This document shows positions 54,172-62,459 of a stretch of DNA of 64,000 nt, one piece after another; position 1 is the stretch's first letter; each line of letters starts with the position of its first letter. The stretch covers positions 1 to 64,000 of the forward strand of contig JAUZNZ010000025.1 of the NCBI GenBank assembly GCA_030706735.1, read 5' to 3'. Source of the stretch: Bacteroidota bacterium (GTDB lineage: Bacteria > Bacteroidota > Bacteroidia > Chitinophagales > Chitinophagaceae). The notes beneath the pieces are model-generated. The model was not told the origin of the DNA and searched no databases. It worked only from the letters and a program-made list of their open reading frames with translations. The position numbers and the translations under genes were made by a program.

Positions 54172-55200
54172 TTAAGCGGCTTCCGCACTCCTCAATCGGG
54201 CCGAGGCCGCCTTGCGGTATTTGGCAAGGTTGATCAGCAGAACACTGACCAGGATCACGGTCAGGCCGAGGACCTGGCTAACCGACATCTGTTCACCGGC
54301 GAACAGCGTACCCAGCAACACCGCCACCACCGGGTTGATATACGCATGCGTACTGACCTGGGTGGGCGAACGAACCTGGAGCAGCCAGACGAAGGCGCTA
54401 TAACCGGCCAGGGAGCCCAGGGTGATCAGATAGATCAGGGACAGCCAGGAGGACATAGCTACGTCCGTCCAATGAAACCCACGGGTCTCCCCGCTGACCC
54501 AGGCCGCAGGCAGGAAGATCAGGCCGGCCGCAAGCATCTGCCATCCCGCGCTCACGGAATGCGAGTCCCCCTTCGAATGATACTTGGAATAAATGGAGCC
54601 GGCGGCCCATGATATGGAACCCAACAGCAGGATGCCCATCGCGACGAGCTGCCCGTTCCCGGAAGCGAAGAAAGATGGCGTAGTGGCGTGGCTCGAAGCA
54701 GGCGCCGCGGGCGGGATCGACGGATGAGGCGAACCGAAGAGCCCCGGCAGCAAGCGGTCCCCAAATAGAAGGACTACTCCCACTATGCCGATCATCAGGC
54801 CGGTAATGGTCTCTTTGCTCCGCAGGTTCTCCCCCCAATTGCGCCGGTCCAGCAATACGAACCATATCGGCCCGGAAGCCAGCAGGATGGCGGCCAGCGA
54901 GGTCGTCAGGTATTGCTCCGACCAGATCAGCACTCCATTGCCGGTGCAAAGCAGCAGGACGCCGCTGACGATGGCCGGGCGAATGTTCCGCCATATAAAA
55001 AGACGTTCACCCCGGACGGCGCACCATAACAGAAGGAGAAGACCGGCTGTCATGAAACGAAGGGCGCCCATCAGCATCGGCGGTATATGCTCGATCGACA
55101 TACGAATGAAAAAATAGGTAGACCCCCAAACGATGTACACGATGGCAAATGCGATAACGACCATCAGGGTGGAGGCGACAGGTTTCTGGCTGTTCGACAT
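54172..55200 (-). CDS. EamA/DMT superfamily transporter
   Basis: 342-residue inner-membrane exporter with ten hydrophobic segments arranged as two EamA repeats. The first contains AFAIVYIVWGSTYFFIRMSI and the LLLLLWCAVRGERLF turn. The second begins GQLVAMGILLLGSISWAAGS, with a PVVAVLLGTLFAGEQMS segment near the end that is typical of the family. A Pro/Ser-rich loop (about 155-180) separates the halves and is longer than usual. The ATG at 55200 is preferred over the TTG three codons upstream because an exact TAACTTTG lies 6 bases before it. The exported metabolite is unknown. Confidence 0.9.
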   Translation of the reverse strand: MSNSQKPVASTLMVVIAFAIVYIVWGSTYFFIRMSIEHIPPMLMGALRFMTAGLLLLLWCAVRGERLFIWRNIRPAIVSGVLLLCTGNGVLIWSEQYLTTSLAAILLASGPIWFVLLDRRNWGENLRSKETITGLMIGIVGVVLLFGDRLLPGLFGSPHPSIPPAAPASSHATTPSFFASGNGQLVAMGILLLGSISWAAGSIYSKYHSKGDSHSVSAGWQMLAAGLIFLPAAWVSGETRGFHWTDVAMSSWLSLIYLITLGSLAGYSAFVWLLQVRSPTQVSTHAYINPVVAVLLGTLFAGEQMSVSQVLGLTVILVSVLLINLAKYRKAASARLRSAEAA

Positions 55201-55206
55201 GTTTGG

Positions 55207-55214
55207 CAAAGTTA
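55207..55214 (-). promoter_or_regulatory. -7 element TAACTTTG of the EamA gene
   Basis: Exact TAnnTTTG on the minus strand ending 6 bases before the ATG at 55200. No TTG at the -33 distance. The dyad at 55217-55236 lies directly upstream. Confidence 0.55.
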
Positions 55215-55216
55215 CG

Positions 55217-55236
55217 ATTCCGGCCAGGGCCGGAAT
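55217..55236. repeat. 9-bp inverted repeat ATTCCGGCC / GGCCGGAAT
   Basis: Perfect arms with a 2-base spacer, between the stop of the TPR gene (55276) and the EamA -7 element. It could be an operator over the EamA promoter or a hairpin ending the TPR transcript. There is no T-run. Confidence 0.6.
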
Positions 55237-55275
55237 AGCCGGTTTTCATAATAAGAGATAGTCCGGTTACGGAAC

Positions 55276-57045
55276 TCAGGAGGTGGCGTGGCCGGGGCTT
55301 GCCTGCCCGGAGGCGCCCTTCCGCAAAGGGTGCTTTCTGCGCGAGGTCAGGTAATGGATCACCTTGTGCTCCAGCCAATGATGGAGAGGCAGAAGGCCGG
55401 CCGCCAGAAAGATCTTGATCAGCAGGATCTTCCAGGGTTCGCCGTGCGTCCATTCATGGATCTGCTTGTCGGCCAGCAGGATGATGAATTCAAAAAGAAA
55501 GATGAAGGAAAAGAAGCCGAGCGCCCTGATCGTGCCGGTATGCACCACGAAGAACCCAAGCATGACCAGGATAATGAACAGCCCCGCGAGGCCGGCCGTC
55601 AATCCCATATATTGCACATAGTGGCGATGGCGGACCTTTTCCTCCTCCTCTTTCGCCAGCCGCTCCCGCTGGCGGTTATCGTTATCGACTTCCATCTTCA
55701 GCACGTCGGTCTCACGGGACAGGGTCTTCAGGCTGTCCTTGTACAGGTTGTATTCCTGGTTGTAGGTATAGGCCGTTTTGAAATCGCCGGTCTGTTCATA
55801 CAGGGAATCCAGGTTCCTGTCGCAATCCTCGAGCAGCTTGAGGCTTTTGGTCTGCACGCCGATATCCCGCGCCTTCAGATAATAAGCGATCGCATGCGGG
55901 TCGTCTTTTCTCTTCCGGTAATATTCGGCGAAGAGCTTGTAGAACTGGAACTTCCCGAAAGGGTTGGCCCTCTTTTCCATCTCGGGTTCGGCCTTCCGAA
56001 AGTAATAATACGCCGAGTCGAAGCGCCCCATGTCGGCATAGGCATATCCGTAAGCCTCATCGAAGAAAAAGCGGAAGTTGGCATTATTGAGGAATTGCGA
56101 GAGCGCCGGATGCGCATTCAGGTAGGCCATGCCCTTCGCATATTCATTATTGTTGAAATACATGTTGAACAGGCCGACGTAGGAATTGACCTTGTAGAGA
56201 TCGAAGTGCATGCTGTCGGCGAGAGCGATCGAATGTTCGTACATTTTTTGCGCCAGCGTAAAATCCTTTTTTGCCGTGAAGAGATTACCCAGGTGGTTGT
56301 ATCCCCCCAGCAAACCATTCCGGTTCCCGTTCCTGCGATCCAGGTTCATGGAACTCACCGTATAGTCGATCGCCTTATCATATTCTTCGATGCCCGCATA
56401 AAAATCACGCAGGTTATCATAAGCAACCCCCAACAGGGTCTCGTTCTTCGCCAGTTCGGCCGTATTGAGCGCCTGCAGGTAATTCTGAAAGGCCAGGAAC
56501 TTATCGTTGCGGGCCAGATAGGCGTCCCCCATGGCCACATACGCATGCACCCTGACGGTGTCGTCGTCGATATTTCCGGCGAGGTTCACGGCCTGGCTGC
56601 TATAGCTCAACGCCTTGTCATTGTCTCCCTTCGATTCATATGCCCTTGACAAGGCACAGTCGCTGTTTACCTGGCCGGCGTCGAGCCCGTTCTCCACGGC
56701 GACCTGCCTGGCCCTGGTATAGGCATCGATGGCGCGCTGGATGTACCCTGAAAGACCCGAGAGATTGAGATAACGGTCCCCGTTGCGCAGATAGACATCC
56801 ACGATCAGCCTCCTGTCACGGCTCATTTCCGCCACTTCGATGGCCTTGTCGGCATATTGATCGGCGAGCTCGCTATTCGTGCCGGTGAAATAACGGGCAA
56901 GGCCCAGGTAGGCCATGGCCTTTTCACGGTCGTTGGCCGCCAGGTCAACTTTCTTTTTCAGACTATCTACCCAATAGGTAGATTGGGGACATGCCCTTTC
57001 GCCTGCCCCCAGGAGGATGAGGCAGATCAATGCGATGGATCTCAT
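55276..57045 (-). CDS. TPR-repeat membrane protein
   Basis: 589 residues from the ATG at 57045 (MRSIALICLILLGAGERACP, signal sequence); an in-frame ATG at 57111 would add 22 polar residues ahead of it. The periplasmic part (about 25-440) holds some ten tetratricopeptide repeats such as REKAMAYLGLARYFTGTNSE, NDKALSYSSQAVNLAG and EYDKAIDYTVSSMNLD. A coiled segment (about 445-480, RQRERLAKEEEEKVRHRH) follows. The C-terminus has about four membrane segments (YMGLTAGLAGLFIILVMLGF, FFSFIFLFEFIILLADK, LIKIFLAAGLLPLHHWLEH). The N-terminal half resembles TPR sensor proteins of Bacteroidota, but neither a kinase nor an HTH follows, so its role is unknown. Confidence 0.75.
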   Translation of the reverse strand: MRSIALICLILLGAGERACPQSTYWVDSLKKKVDLAANDREKAMAYLGLARYFTGTNSELADQYADKAIEVAEMSRDRRLIVDVYLRNGDRYLNLSGLSGYIQRAIDAYTRARQVAVENGLDAGQVNSDCALSRAYESKGDNDKALSYSSQAVNLAGNIDDDTVRVHAYVAMGDAYLARNDKFLAFQNYLQALNTAELAKNETLLGVAYDNLRDFYAGIEEYDKAIDYTVSSMNLDRRNGNRNGLLGGYNHLGNLFTAKKDFTLAQKMYEHSIALADSMHFDLYKVNSYVGLFNMYFNNNEYAKGMAYLNAHPALSQFLNNANFRFFFDEAYGYAYADMGRFDSAYYYFRKAEPEMEKRANPFGKFQFYKLFAEYYRKRKDDPHAIAYYLKARDIGVQTKSLKLLEDCDRNLDSLYEQTGDFKTAYTYNQEYNLYKDSLKTLSRETDVLKMEVDNDNRQRERLAKEEEEKVRHRHYVQYMGLTAGLAGLFIILVMLGFFVVHTGTIRALGFFSFIFLFEFIILLADKQIHEWTHGEPWKILLIKIFLAAGLLPLHHWLEHKVIHYLTSRRKHPLRKGASGQASPGHATS

Positions 57046-57148
57046 AAGCGTTCGATTTACGGCGTCTAAAGATACCCTTTCCTGCCGACAAAAAAGAGCG
57101 ACTAACGCCATAAACCTCCCCCCGGCGACCGCGTCCCGGAACGGCAGA

Positions 57149-57697
57149 TCACTTCATTTTTACGCCGATCTGGCTGAGAAAGGAGATATTGGACTGCACA
57201 CTGCGATGTTCGGTCATTTGCCCGGCATCATTAAAGGTGAACAGGTCTACGTCATTCATTTTGAAGGATTTTCCGGTGGGTTTCATCGACCCCATCGCAT
57301 TTTTGAACGTTCCGGAGCTTTCGTTGAAAACGGCCACCATATTTCCATCGGCGAGGACGTATTTGATGTCCGTTTTGAAATCCGGAAACGCGTTCATGAA
57401 AACCCTCAGGCCGGCGAGGACGGAATCCTTGCCTTTGACCGACTTCATTTCGCCATTCCCATAGTCGACGGCATCGGGCGCAACGTCCTTAAACGACTTT
57501 TCCAATCCGGCGGCGTTGAAATTTTCGACGGACGCCCTGGCTATTTCCTTATGCGCGGCCAGGGTGCTGTCCTTCTTTGCCTGCGCGGCGGAGGCTGAAT
57601 CCGCGGCGGACATGCCGGCCTGCGTACCGGAGTTGCCGCAGGAAGTGATCAGAAAGACAAGGGGAAGAAAAGGGAGAAGGGCAAACAATCGTTTCAT
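57149..57697 (-). CDS. SnoaL-like lipoprotein
   Basis: 182 residues. The ATG at 57697 gives MKRLFALLPFLPLVFLITSC with lipobox LITSC, so lipidation at Cys20 is expected. A Ser/Ala/Lys-rich linker (about 21-50) is followed by a SnoaL/NTF2-like domain: ASVENFNAAGLEKSFKDVAP, GLRVFMNAFPDFKTDIKYVL, MVAVFNESSGTFKNAMGSMK, and DVDLFTFNDAGQMTEHRS. Such domains include polyketide cyclases, but many secreted members have no known enzymatic role. It lies about 100 bases upstream of the TPR gene on the same strand. Confidence 0.8.
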   Translation of the reverse strand: MKRLFALLPFLPLVFLITSCGNSGTQAGMSAADSASAAQAKKDSTLAAHKEIARASVENFNAAGLEKSFKDVAPDAVDYGNGEMKSVKGKDSVLAGLRVFMNAFPDFKTDIKYVLADGNMVAVFNESSGTFKNAMGSMKPTGKSFKMNDVDLFTFNDAGQMTEHRSVQSNISFLSQIGVKMK

Positions 57698-57774
57698 GTT
57701 CAAAGATTTTAAATTTTAGGAATGATAAAAGATACGAACACCGGTCAGATTAACAAAAAATAATATATACAACA

Positions 57775-57806
57775 ATAAAAAAAGTGAGGAGACCTTGCTC
57801 CTCACT
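57775..57806 (-). terminator. Intrinsic terminator of the second PepSY-like gene
   Basis: On the minus strand a perfect 9-bp stem AGTGAGGAG / CTCCTCACT (57798-57806 and 57783-57791) with a 6-base loop runs into a T-rich tail (A-run at 57776-57782 on the plus strand). It starts 31 bases after the stop at 57837. Confidence 0.9.
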
Positions 57807-57836
57807 CCTTTTGCACCCTGCCCCGGATGGCGCGGA

Positions 57837-58271
57837 TCAGCCGTTCATCCAATGCCCGCCATGGTCGAATAACAGGGTTTTCCTGTTCATGCCACTGGCA
57901 GCTACGATATGATAGCAAGGCTGTTTATTGGGCATATACTCTTCATAGGATGACTTGATCTCCCAACGGCCATATTTGGTTCTTCTTAGGTTGTTCTGTA
58001 CTGAACGGGGCAGCCTGTCCGCACTCAGCATTTTTTCGGACAGCAGCCACCGGCCTTTTCTATCGAATTTCGCCTCGAACCGGTCCGCGCCCATGGTGAA
58101 GGTCGCCTTATAGTTGGTCATCCCATGGGTCCATTCTACGTTGGTTGCATTCGCATACCTGGCCTGGAAGGCGTCGGTCACCCTGGACGGGATCTTTGCG
58201 AATGGAACGTCCGCCAGGGCGGACGCTGAAATAAATCCGGCTGCGAGCATTAAAACAAATAACTTTTTCAT
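57837..58271 (-). CDS. Secreted PepSY-like small protein, function unknown
   Basis: 144 residues with a signal peptide (MKKLFVLMLAAGFISASALA). The mature part carries the motif RVTDAFQARYANATNVEWTH, then strands YKATFTMGADRFEAKFDRKG and RWLLSEKMLSADRLPRSV, and a second half with KQPCYHIVAASGMNRKTLLF. The phrase F-x-x-x-(Y/F)-x-x-A-x-x-(V/I)-x-W is the recurring signature of PepSY-like (DUF2874-type) periplasmic proteins in Bacteroidota. It resembles the protein at 10342-10836 in pattern. It is followed by a strong terminator and is divergent from araB, so it is a single-gene unit. Confidence 0.75.
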   Translation of the reverse strand: MKKLFVLMLAAGFISASALADVPFAKIPSRVTDAFQARYANATNVEWTHGMTNYKATFTMGADRFEAKFDRKGRWLLSEKMLSADRLPRSVQNNLRRTKYGRWEIKSSYEEYMPNKQPCYHIVAASGMNRKTLLFDHGGHWMNG

Positions 58272-58519
58272 ACTACACGATTTTAGTTAACGAATCATTT
58301 GCTTCATGAGCTTACCGGATATTACCTAAAATATCAGGCCAGAAGGGCCAAAAACTGTTAACAACCGCGTTAAAATGGCCGATCTTCACAGTGGAAAATC
58401 TTCCCCGCCGCCCAGGTAAAATTTTTTTCGGCAAACAAAAAATTAAATGTTATTTTGACAGGAATACCCCGAAGGACCGGCAGGGAAAAGGATTCAGCGG
58501 GGACTATGGAATAAGCGAT

Positions 58520-60166
58520 ATGGAAAAAGAGCAGTATGTCATAGGGGTGGATTACGGAACGGACTCCGTTCGTTCCATTATTGCCGACGCCTCCAACGGA
58601 AGGGAGGTCGCCTCGGCGGTCTTTTTTTATCCGCGATGGAAGCAGGGGCTATATTGCGATCCGGCCTCGAACAGGTTCCGGCAGCATCCCCTGGATTATA
58701 TCGAAGGGCTTGAGCATACGCTGCTCACCTGCCTTTCCGAGGCCGGGCCGGCCGTCGCCGCACGGGTCAGGGCCATTTCGGTCGACACGACCGGGTCATC
58801 TCCCGTAGCCGTCGATCAGTCAGGCACCCCGCTGGCCCTGGTGCCGGGTTTTGAACAAAATCCGAATGCCATGTTCGTATTGTGGAAGGATCATACGGCC
58901 GTCAGGGAGGCGGCCGCCATCAATGCGCATGCGATGACCTTCCCCACCAATTATCTGCAATTCGTGGGCGGCATTTATTCATCGGAATGGTTCTGGGCCA
59001 AGCTGCTGCACGTCCTCCGGGAGGACGAGGCGGTCCGGAAGGCCTGCCACTCCTGGGTGGAGCACTGTGACTGGATCCCGTTTCTCCTGACAGGCGGCGA
59101 CCGGGTTTCCGGCATGCGCCGCAGCGTTTGTTCCGCGGGCCATAAGGCGCTTTGGGCAACCGAATTCGGAGGTCTGCCTCCCGACGCCTGGTTTTCGTCG
59201 CTCGACCCCTTGCTGAAAGGCTTTACCGCACGACTTTTTACGCAAACTTATACGTCGGATCAACCCGCCGGCACACTGTCCGCGGAATGGGCCGCCAGGC
59301 TGGGTCTGTCTACCGGGGTCATCGTCGGCGTCGGCGCATTCGATGCGCATATGGGCGCCGTTGGCGGACAGATCGAACCCTATCATCTCAGCAAGGTCAT
59401 GGGTACGTCCACCTGCGATATGCTGGTTGCGCCCCTGCAAGAGGTGAATGGAAAGCTGGTCAGGGGGATCTGCGGACAGGTTCCCGGTTCGGTCATTCCG
59501 GGCATGATGGGCATGGAGGCCGGGCAATCGGCATTCGGCGACGCCTATGCATGGTTCCGGAATATCCTGGCCTGGCCCATGAACCAGTTCCTGCCGGCAG
59601 ACGAGGCTGCTGGCTATGCGGATCGCATCATTCCCGCCATGAGTCGCCTGGCCGCGGCCCTGCCGGTCGATGAGCACAGCGAACTGGCGCTCGATTGGTT
59701 CAACGGCCGGCGCACGCCGGATGCCAACCAGGTTCTTAAAGGGGCGGTGACTGGCCTCAGCCTGGGCACGGACGCGCCCAGGATCTTCAGGGCCATTGTG
59801 GAGGCGACCTGCTTCGGCGCAAAGTCTATCGTGGACCGCTTCATACAGGAGGGCATCCCGGTTAAAGGCCTGATCGGCCTGGGCGGGGTAGCGAAAAAAT
59901 CACCTTTCATCATGCAAATGATGGCCGATACCATGAATATGCCGATCCGCATCCACCGTTCCGAGCAGACATGCGCGCTCGGCGCGGCCATGTTCGCCGC
60001 TACCGCCTGCGGCATTTACCCGAAGGTGGAGGATGCCATGGACGCCATGGGGCAGGGATTCGATGCCGAATACCGGCCTGACGGATCGAAGGCCGCCGTC
60101 TATGCCACGCGATTCAGAAAATATGAACAGCTTGGACAGTTCATTGAAAACAATACTAACGCATGA
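58520..60166 (+). CDS. araB: Ribulokinase
   Basis: FGGY kinase that phosphorylates L-ribulose to L-ribulose 5-phosphate, 548 residues, matching AraB. The ATG at 58520 gives MEKEQYVIGVDYGTDSVRSI, the N-terminal phosphate loop; an open frame continues upstream to 58391 but encodes a basic, non-conserved stretch. Other AraB features are VRAISVDTTGSSPVAVDQSG, MFVLWKDHTAVREA, KVMGTSTCDMLVA, PGMMGMEAGQSAFGDAYAWF and LGGVAKKSPFIMQMMADTMN. Its TGA overlaps the araD ATG by 4 bases, so the two are coupled. The 248-base spacer upstream, shared with the PepSY-like gene, holds TATTTTG, one base short of a -7 element, but no evident operator. Confidence 0.95.
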   Translation: MEKEQYVIGVDYGTDSVRSIIADASNGREVASAVFFYPRWKQGLYCDPASNRFRQHPLDYIEGLEHTLLTCLSEAGPAVAARVRAISVDTTGSSPVAVDQSGTPLALVPGFEQNPNAMFVLWKDHTAVREAAAINAHAMTFPTNYLQFVGGIYSSEWFWAKLLHVLREDEAVRKACHSWVEHCDWIPFLLTGGDRVSGMRRSVCSAGHKALWATEFGGLPPDAWFSSLDPLLKGFTARLFTQTYTSDQPAGTLSAEWAARLGLSTGVIVGVGAFDAHMGAVGGQIEPYHLSKVMGTSTCDMLVAPLQEVNGKLVRGICGQVPGSVIPGMMGMEAGQSAFGDAYAWFRNILAWPMNQFLPADEAAGYADRIIPAMSRLAAALPVDEHSELALDWFNGRRTPDANQVLKGAVTGLSLGTDAPRIFRAIVEATCFGAKSIVDRFIQEGIPVKGLIGLGGVAKKSPFIMQMMADTMNMPIRIHRSEQTCALGAAMFAATACGIYPKVEDAMDAMGQGFDAEYRPDGSKAAVYATRFRKYEQLGQFIENNTNA

Positions 60167-60861
60167 GCAAATACGAAGAAATCCGCGAAGCGGCTTGCCG
60201 GGCGAACCGGCAGTTGCCGGGCCTTGGCCTCGTCCTCTTCACGTTCGGGAACGTGAGCGCCGCGGACCGGGCCCTCGGCGTGTTCGCCATCAAGCCCAGC
60301 GGGATCCCCTATGAAGAGCTGACCCCCAAGGACATGGTGATCGTCGACTTCGAAGGTAAAAAGGTACACGGCAAATTGCGTCCTTCTTCCGATACGCTGA
60401 CCCATGCGGTGCTATACAGTCATTGGGAAAAGATCGGCGGCATCGCCCATACGCATTCCACCTACGCCACGGCCTGGGCGCAGACGCAACGCGATATCCC
60501 GATCTATGGCACTACCCACGCCGATCATAATACGGTCGATATCCCCTGCGCAGCGCCGATGAGCGACGAGATGATCCGCGGTGATTATGAACAACAGACG
60601 GGGTTCCAGATCATGCAGGCCCTGAAGGACCGGAACCTGAACTACGAGCAGGTGCAAATGGCGCTGGTCGGCAATCACGCCCCGTTTACCTGGGGCGCGA
60701 CCTGCGAATCGGCCGTCTATAACAGCGCCGTTCTGGAGGCCATCGCACAGATGGCCTACCTCACAGAACAGATCCGGCCCGGCAACCCCAGGTTGAAAGA
60801 GGCGCTGATCAACAAACATTTTGAACGCAAGCACGGGCCGAATTCGTATTATGGCCAGTAA
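60163..60861 (+). CDS. araD: L-ribulose-5-phosphate 4-epimerase
   Basis: Converts L-ribulose 5-phosphate to D-xylulose 5-phosphate, 232 residues. Class II aldolase-fold features are LFTFGNVSAADRALGVFAIK followed by PSGIPYEELT (phosphate binding), the zinc site GGIAHTHSTYATAWAQTQRD with two His, an Asp/His pair in GTTHADHNTVDIPC, and ALVGNHAPFTWG with the third zinc His. It ends KHGPNSYYGQ, as most AraD proteins do. It starts inside the last codons of araB and is followed by araA after 58 bases. Confidence 0.97.
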   Translation: MSKYEEIREAACRANRQLPGLGLVLFTFGNVSAADRALGVFAIKPSGIPYEELTPKDMVIVDFEGKKVHGKLRPSSDTLTHAVLYSHWEKIGGIAHTHSTYATAWAQTQRDIPIYGTTHADHNTVDIPCAAPMSDEMIRGDYEQQTGFQIMQALKDRNLNYEQVQMALVGNHAPFTWGATCESAVYNSAVLEAIAQMAYLTEQIRPGNPRLKEALINKHFERKHGPNSYYGQ

Positions 60862-60919
60862 GCCGCCGGCCCGTCGGCAAGGTCAAACAGAAGCATTCAA
60901 CAATAACCTATAAACGTAC

Positions 60920-62419
60920 ATGATCAATCTAAAGAAGCTCGAGGTTTGGTTCGTCACGGGCAGCCAGCATCTCTATGGGGACGAAACCCTGCGACAGGTG
61001 GCCGAACACGCCCAGGTGATCGCCCGTGCGCTCAACGATTCGCCGCAAGTGCCGGTAAAGGTCGTCTGTCAGCCTACCGTCAAGACGCCGGAAGAGATCT
61101 ACCAGATCTGTTCACAGGCCAATACGGCGACAGCCTGTATCGGCATCATCGCCTGGATGCATACTTTTTCTCCGGCCAAGATGTGGATCGGCGGCCTCAA
61201 GGCCCTGCGCAAGCCATTGCTCCATCTGCATACGCAATTCAACCGCGATATCCCCTGGAACGACATCGACATGGATTTCATGAACCTCAACCAGAGCGCC
61301 CATGGAGACCGGGAGTTCGGGTTCATCATGAGCCGCATGCGCCTCCATCGCAAGGTCGTCACGGGCCACTGGCAGGACCTCGACGTGCTCGAACGCCTGA
61401 ATGCCTGGGCCAGGGCGGCCGCGGGCTGGCATGACTGGCAGGGTGCGCGTTTCGTTCGCTTTGGGGACAACATGCGACAGGTGGCCGTCACGGAAGGGGA
61501 CAAAGTGGAGGCGGAGATAAAATTTGGCTTTTCCGTCAATACCTATGGCGTGGGCGACCTGGTCAAGGTCATCGGAGAGATCGGGGACCGGGCCATCGAT
61601 TCGCTGGTCAGGGAATATGAAGAAAAATACCGCGTCGCCGAAGCCCTGAAAAAGGGAAGCGATCGCCATGCGTCCCTGCGCGAAGCGGCCCGTATCGAGC
61701 TCGGCCTTGGCGAATTCCTGGAACGCGGCGATTTCAAAGGCTTCACGGACACCTTCGAAGACCTGCATGGATTGACGCAACTGCCGGGTATTGCCGCGCA
61801 GCGGCTCATGGCGGCGGGCTACGGGTTCGCGGGAGAGGGTGACTGGAAGACGGCGGCCCTCGTACGGGCCATGAAGGTCATGGGCAGCGGCCTTCCCGGC
61901 GGCAACTCGTTCATGGAAGATTATACCTATCACTTTGATCCGAAGAATAGCCTGGTGCTTGGCGCCCACATGCTCGAGATCTGCGAGTCGATCGCGGACG
62001 GAATGCCCTCCTGCGAAATACATCCACTCGGCATCGGCGGCAAGGCGGATCCCGTACGCCTTGTCTTTCAGGCGCCCGCGGGGCCGGCGATCAATGCGTC
62101 GATCATCGATATGGGCAACCGTTTCCGCCTGCTTGTCAATGAGGTGGAAGCGGTCAAACCTCAGCCCCTGCCGAAACTCCCCGTGGCTCGCGTGCTGTGG
62201 AAGCCGATGCCCGACATGAAGACCGGATGCACCGCGTGGATACTTGCGGGCGGCGCCCATCATACCTGCTATAGCCAGAACCTGAGCGCGGAGCACCTGC
62301 AGGACTTTGCGGACATGGCCGGCATCGAATTCGAATTGATCGACAGGAGCACGGAACTGCGCCGCTTCCGCAATGAGCTCCGATGGAACGAAGCCTATTA
62401 TCAACTCAATAACCGGTGA
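60920..62419 (+). CDS. araA: L-arabinose isomerase
   Basis: Manganese-dependent isomerase of L-arabinose to L-ribulose, 499 residues, full length for AraA. It starts [20 protein letters not shown]. Signature segments are [52 protein letters not shown], an acidic catalytic region [20 protein letters not shown] and a C-terminal [13 protein letters not shown] carrying conserved His. Gene order araB-araD-araA-transporter is a common Bacteroidota arrangement. No AraR or NUDIX-type arabinose regulator was found in the window. Confidence 0.97.
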   Translation: MINLKKLEVWFVTGSQHLYGDETLRQVAEHAQVIARALNDSPQVPVKVVCQPTVKTPEEIYQICSQANTATACIGIIAWMHTFSPAKMWIGGLKALRKPLLHLHTQFNRDIPWNDIDMDFMNLNQSAHGDREFGFIMSRMRLHRKVVTGHWQDLDVLERLNAWARAAAGWHDWQGARFVRFGDNMRQVAVTEGDKVEAEIKFGFSVNTYGVGDLVKVIGEIGDRAIDSLVREYEEKYRVAEALKKGSDRHASLREAARIELGLGEFLERGDFKGFTDTFEDLHGLTQLPGIAAQRLMAAGYGFAGEGDWKTAALVRAMKVMGSGLPGGNSFMEDYTYHFDPKNSLVLGAHMLEICESIADGMPSCEIHPLGIGGKADPVRLVFQAPAGPAINASIIDMGNRFRLLVNEVEAVKPQPLPKLPVARVLWKPMPDMKTGCTAWILAGGAHHTCYSQNLSAEHLQDFADMAGIEFELIDRSTELRRFRNELRWNEAYYQLNNR

Positions 62420-62459
62420 GCCCATCACCCATTAATAACCACTAACGCGCTGTTTGCTT

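Noticed and set aside
58391-58519. N-terminal extension of ribulokinase from 58391
   Set aside because: The stretch is basic, shows no conservation pattern, and the phosphate-loop start follows directly after the ATG at 58520.
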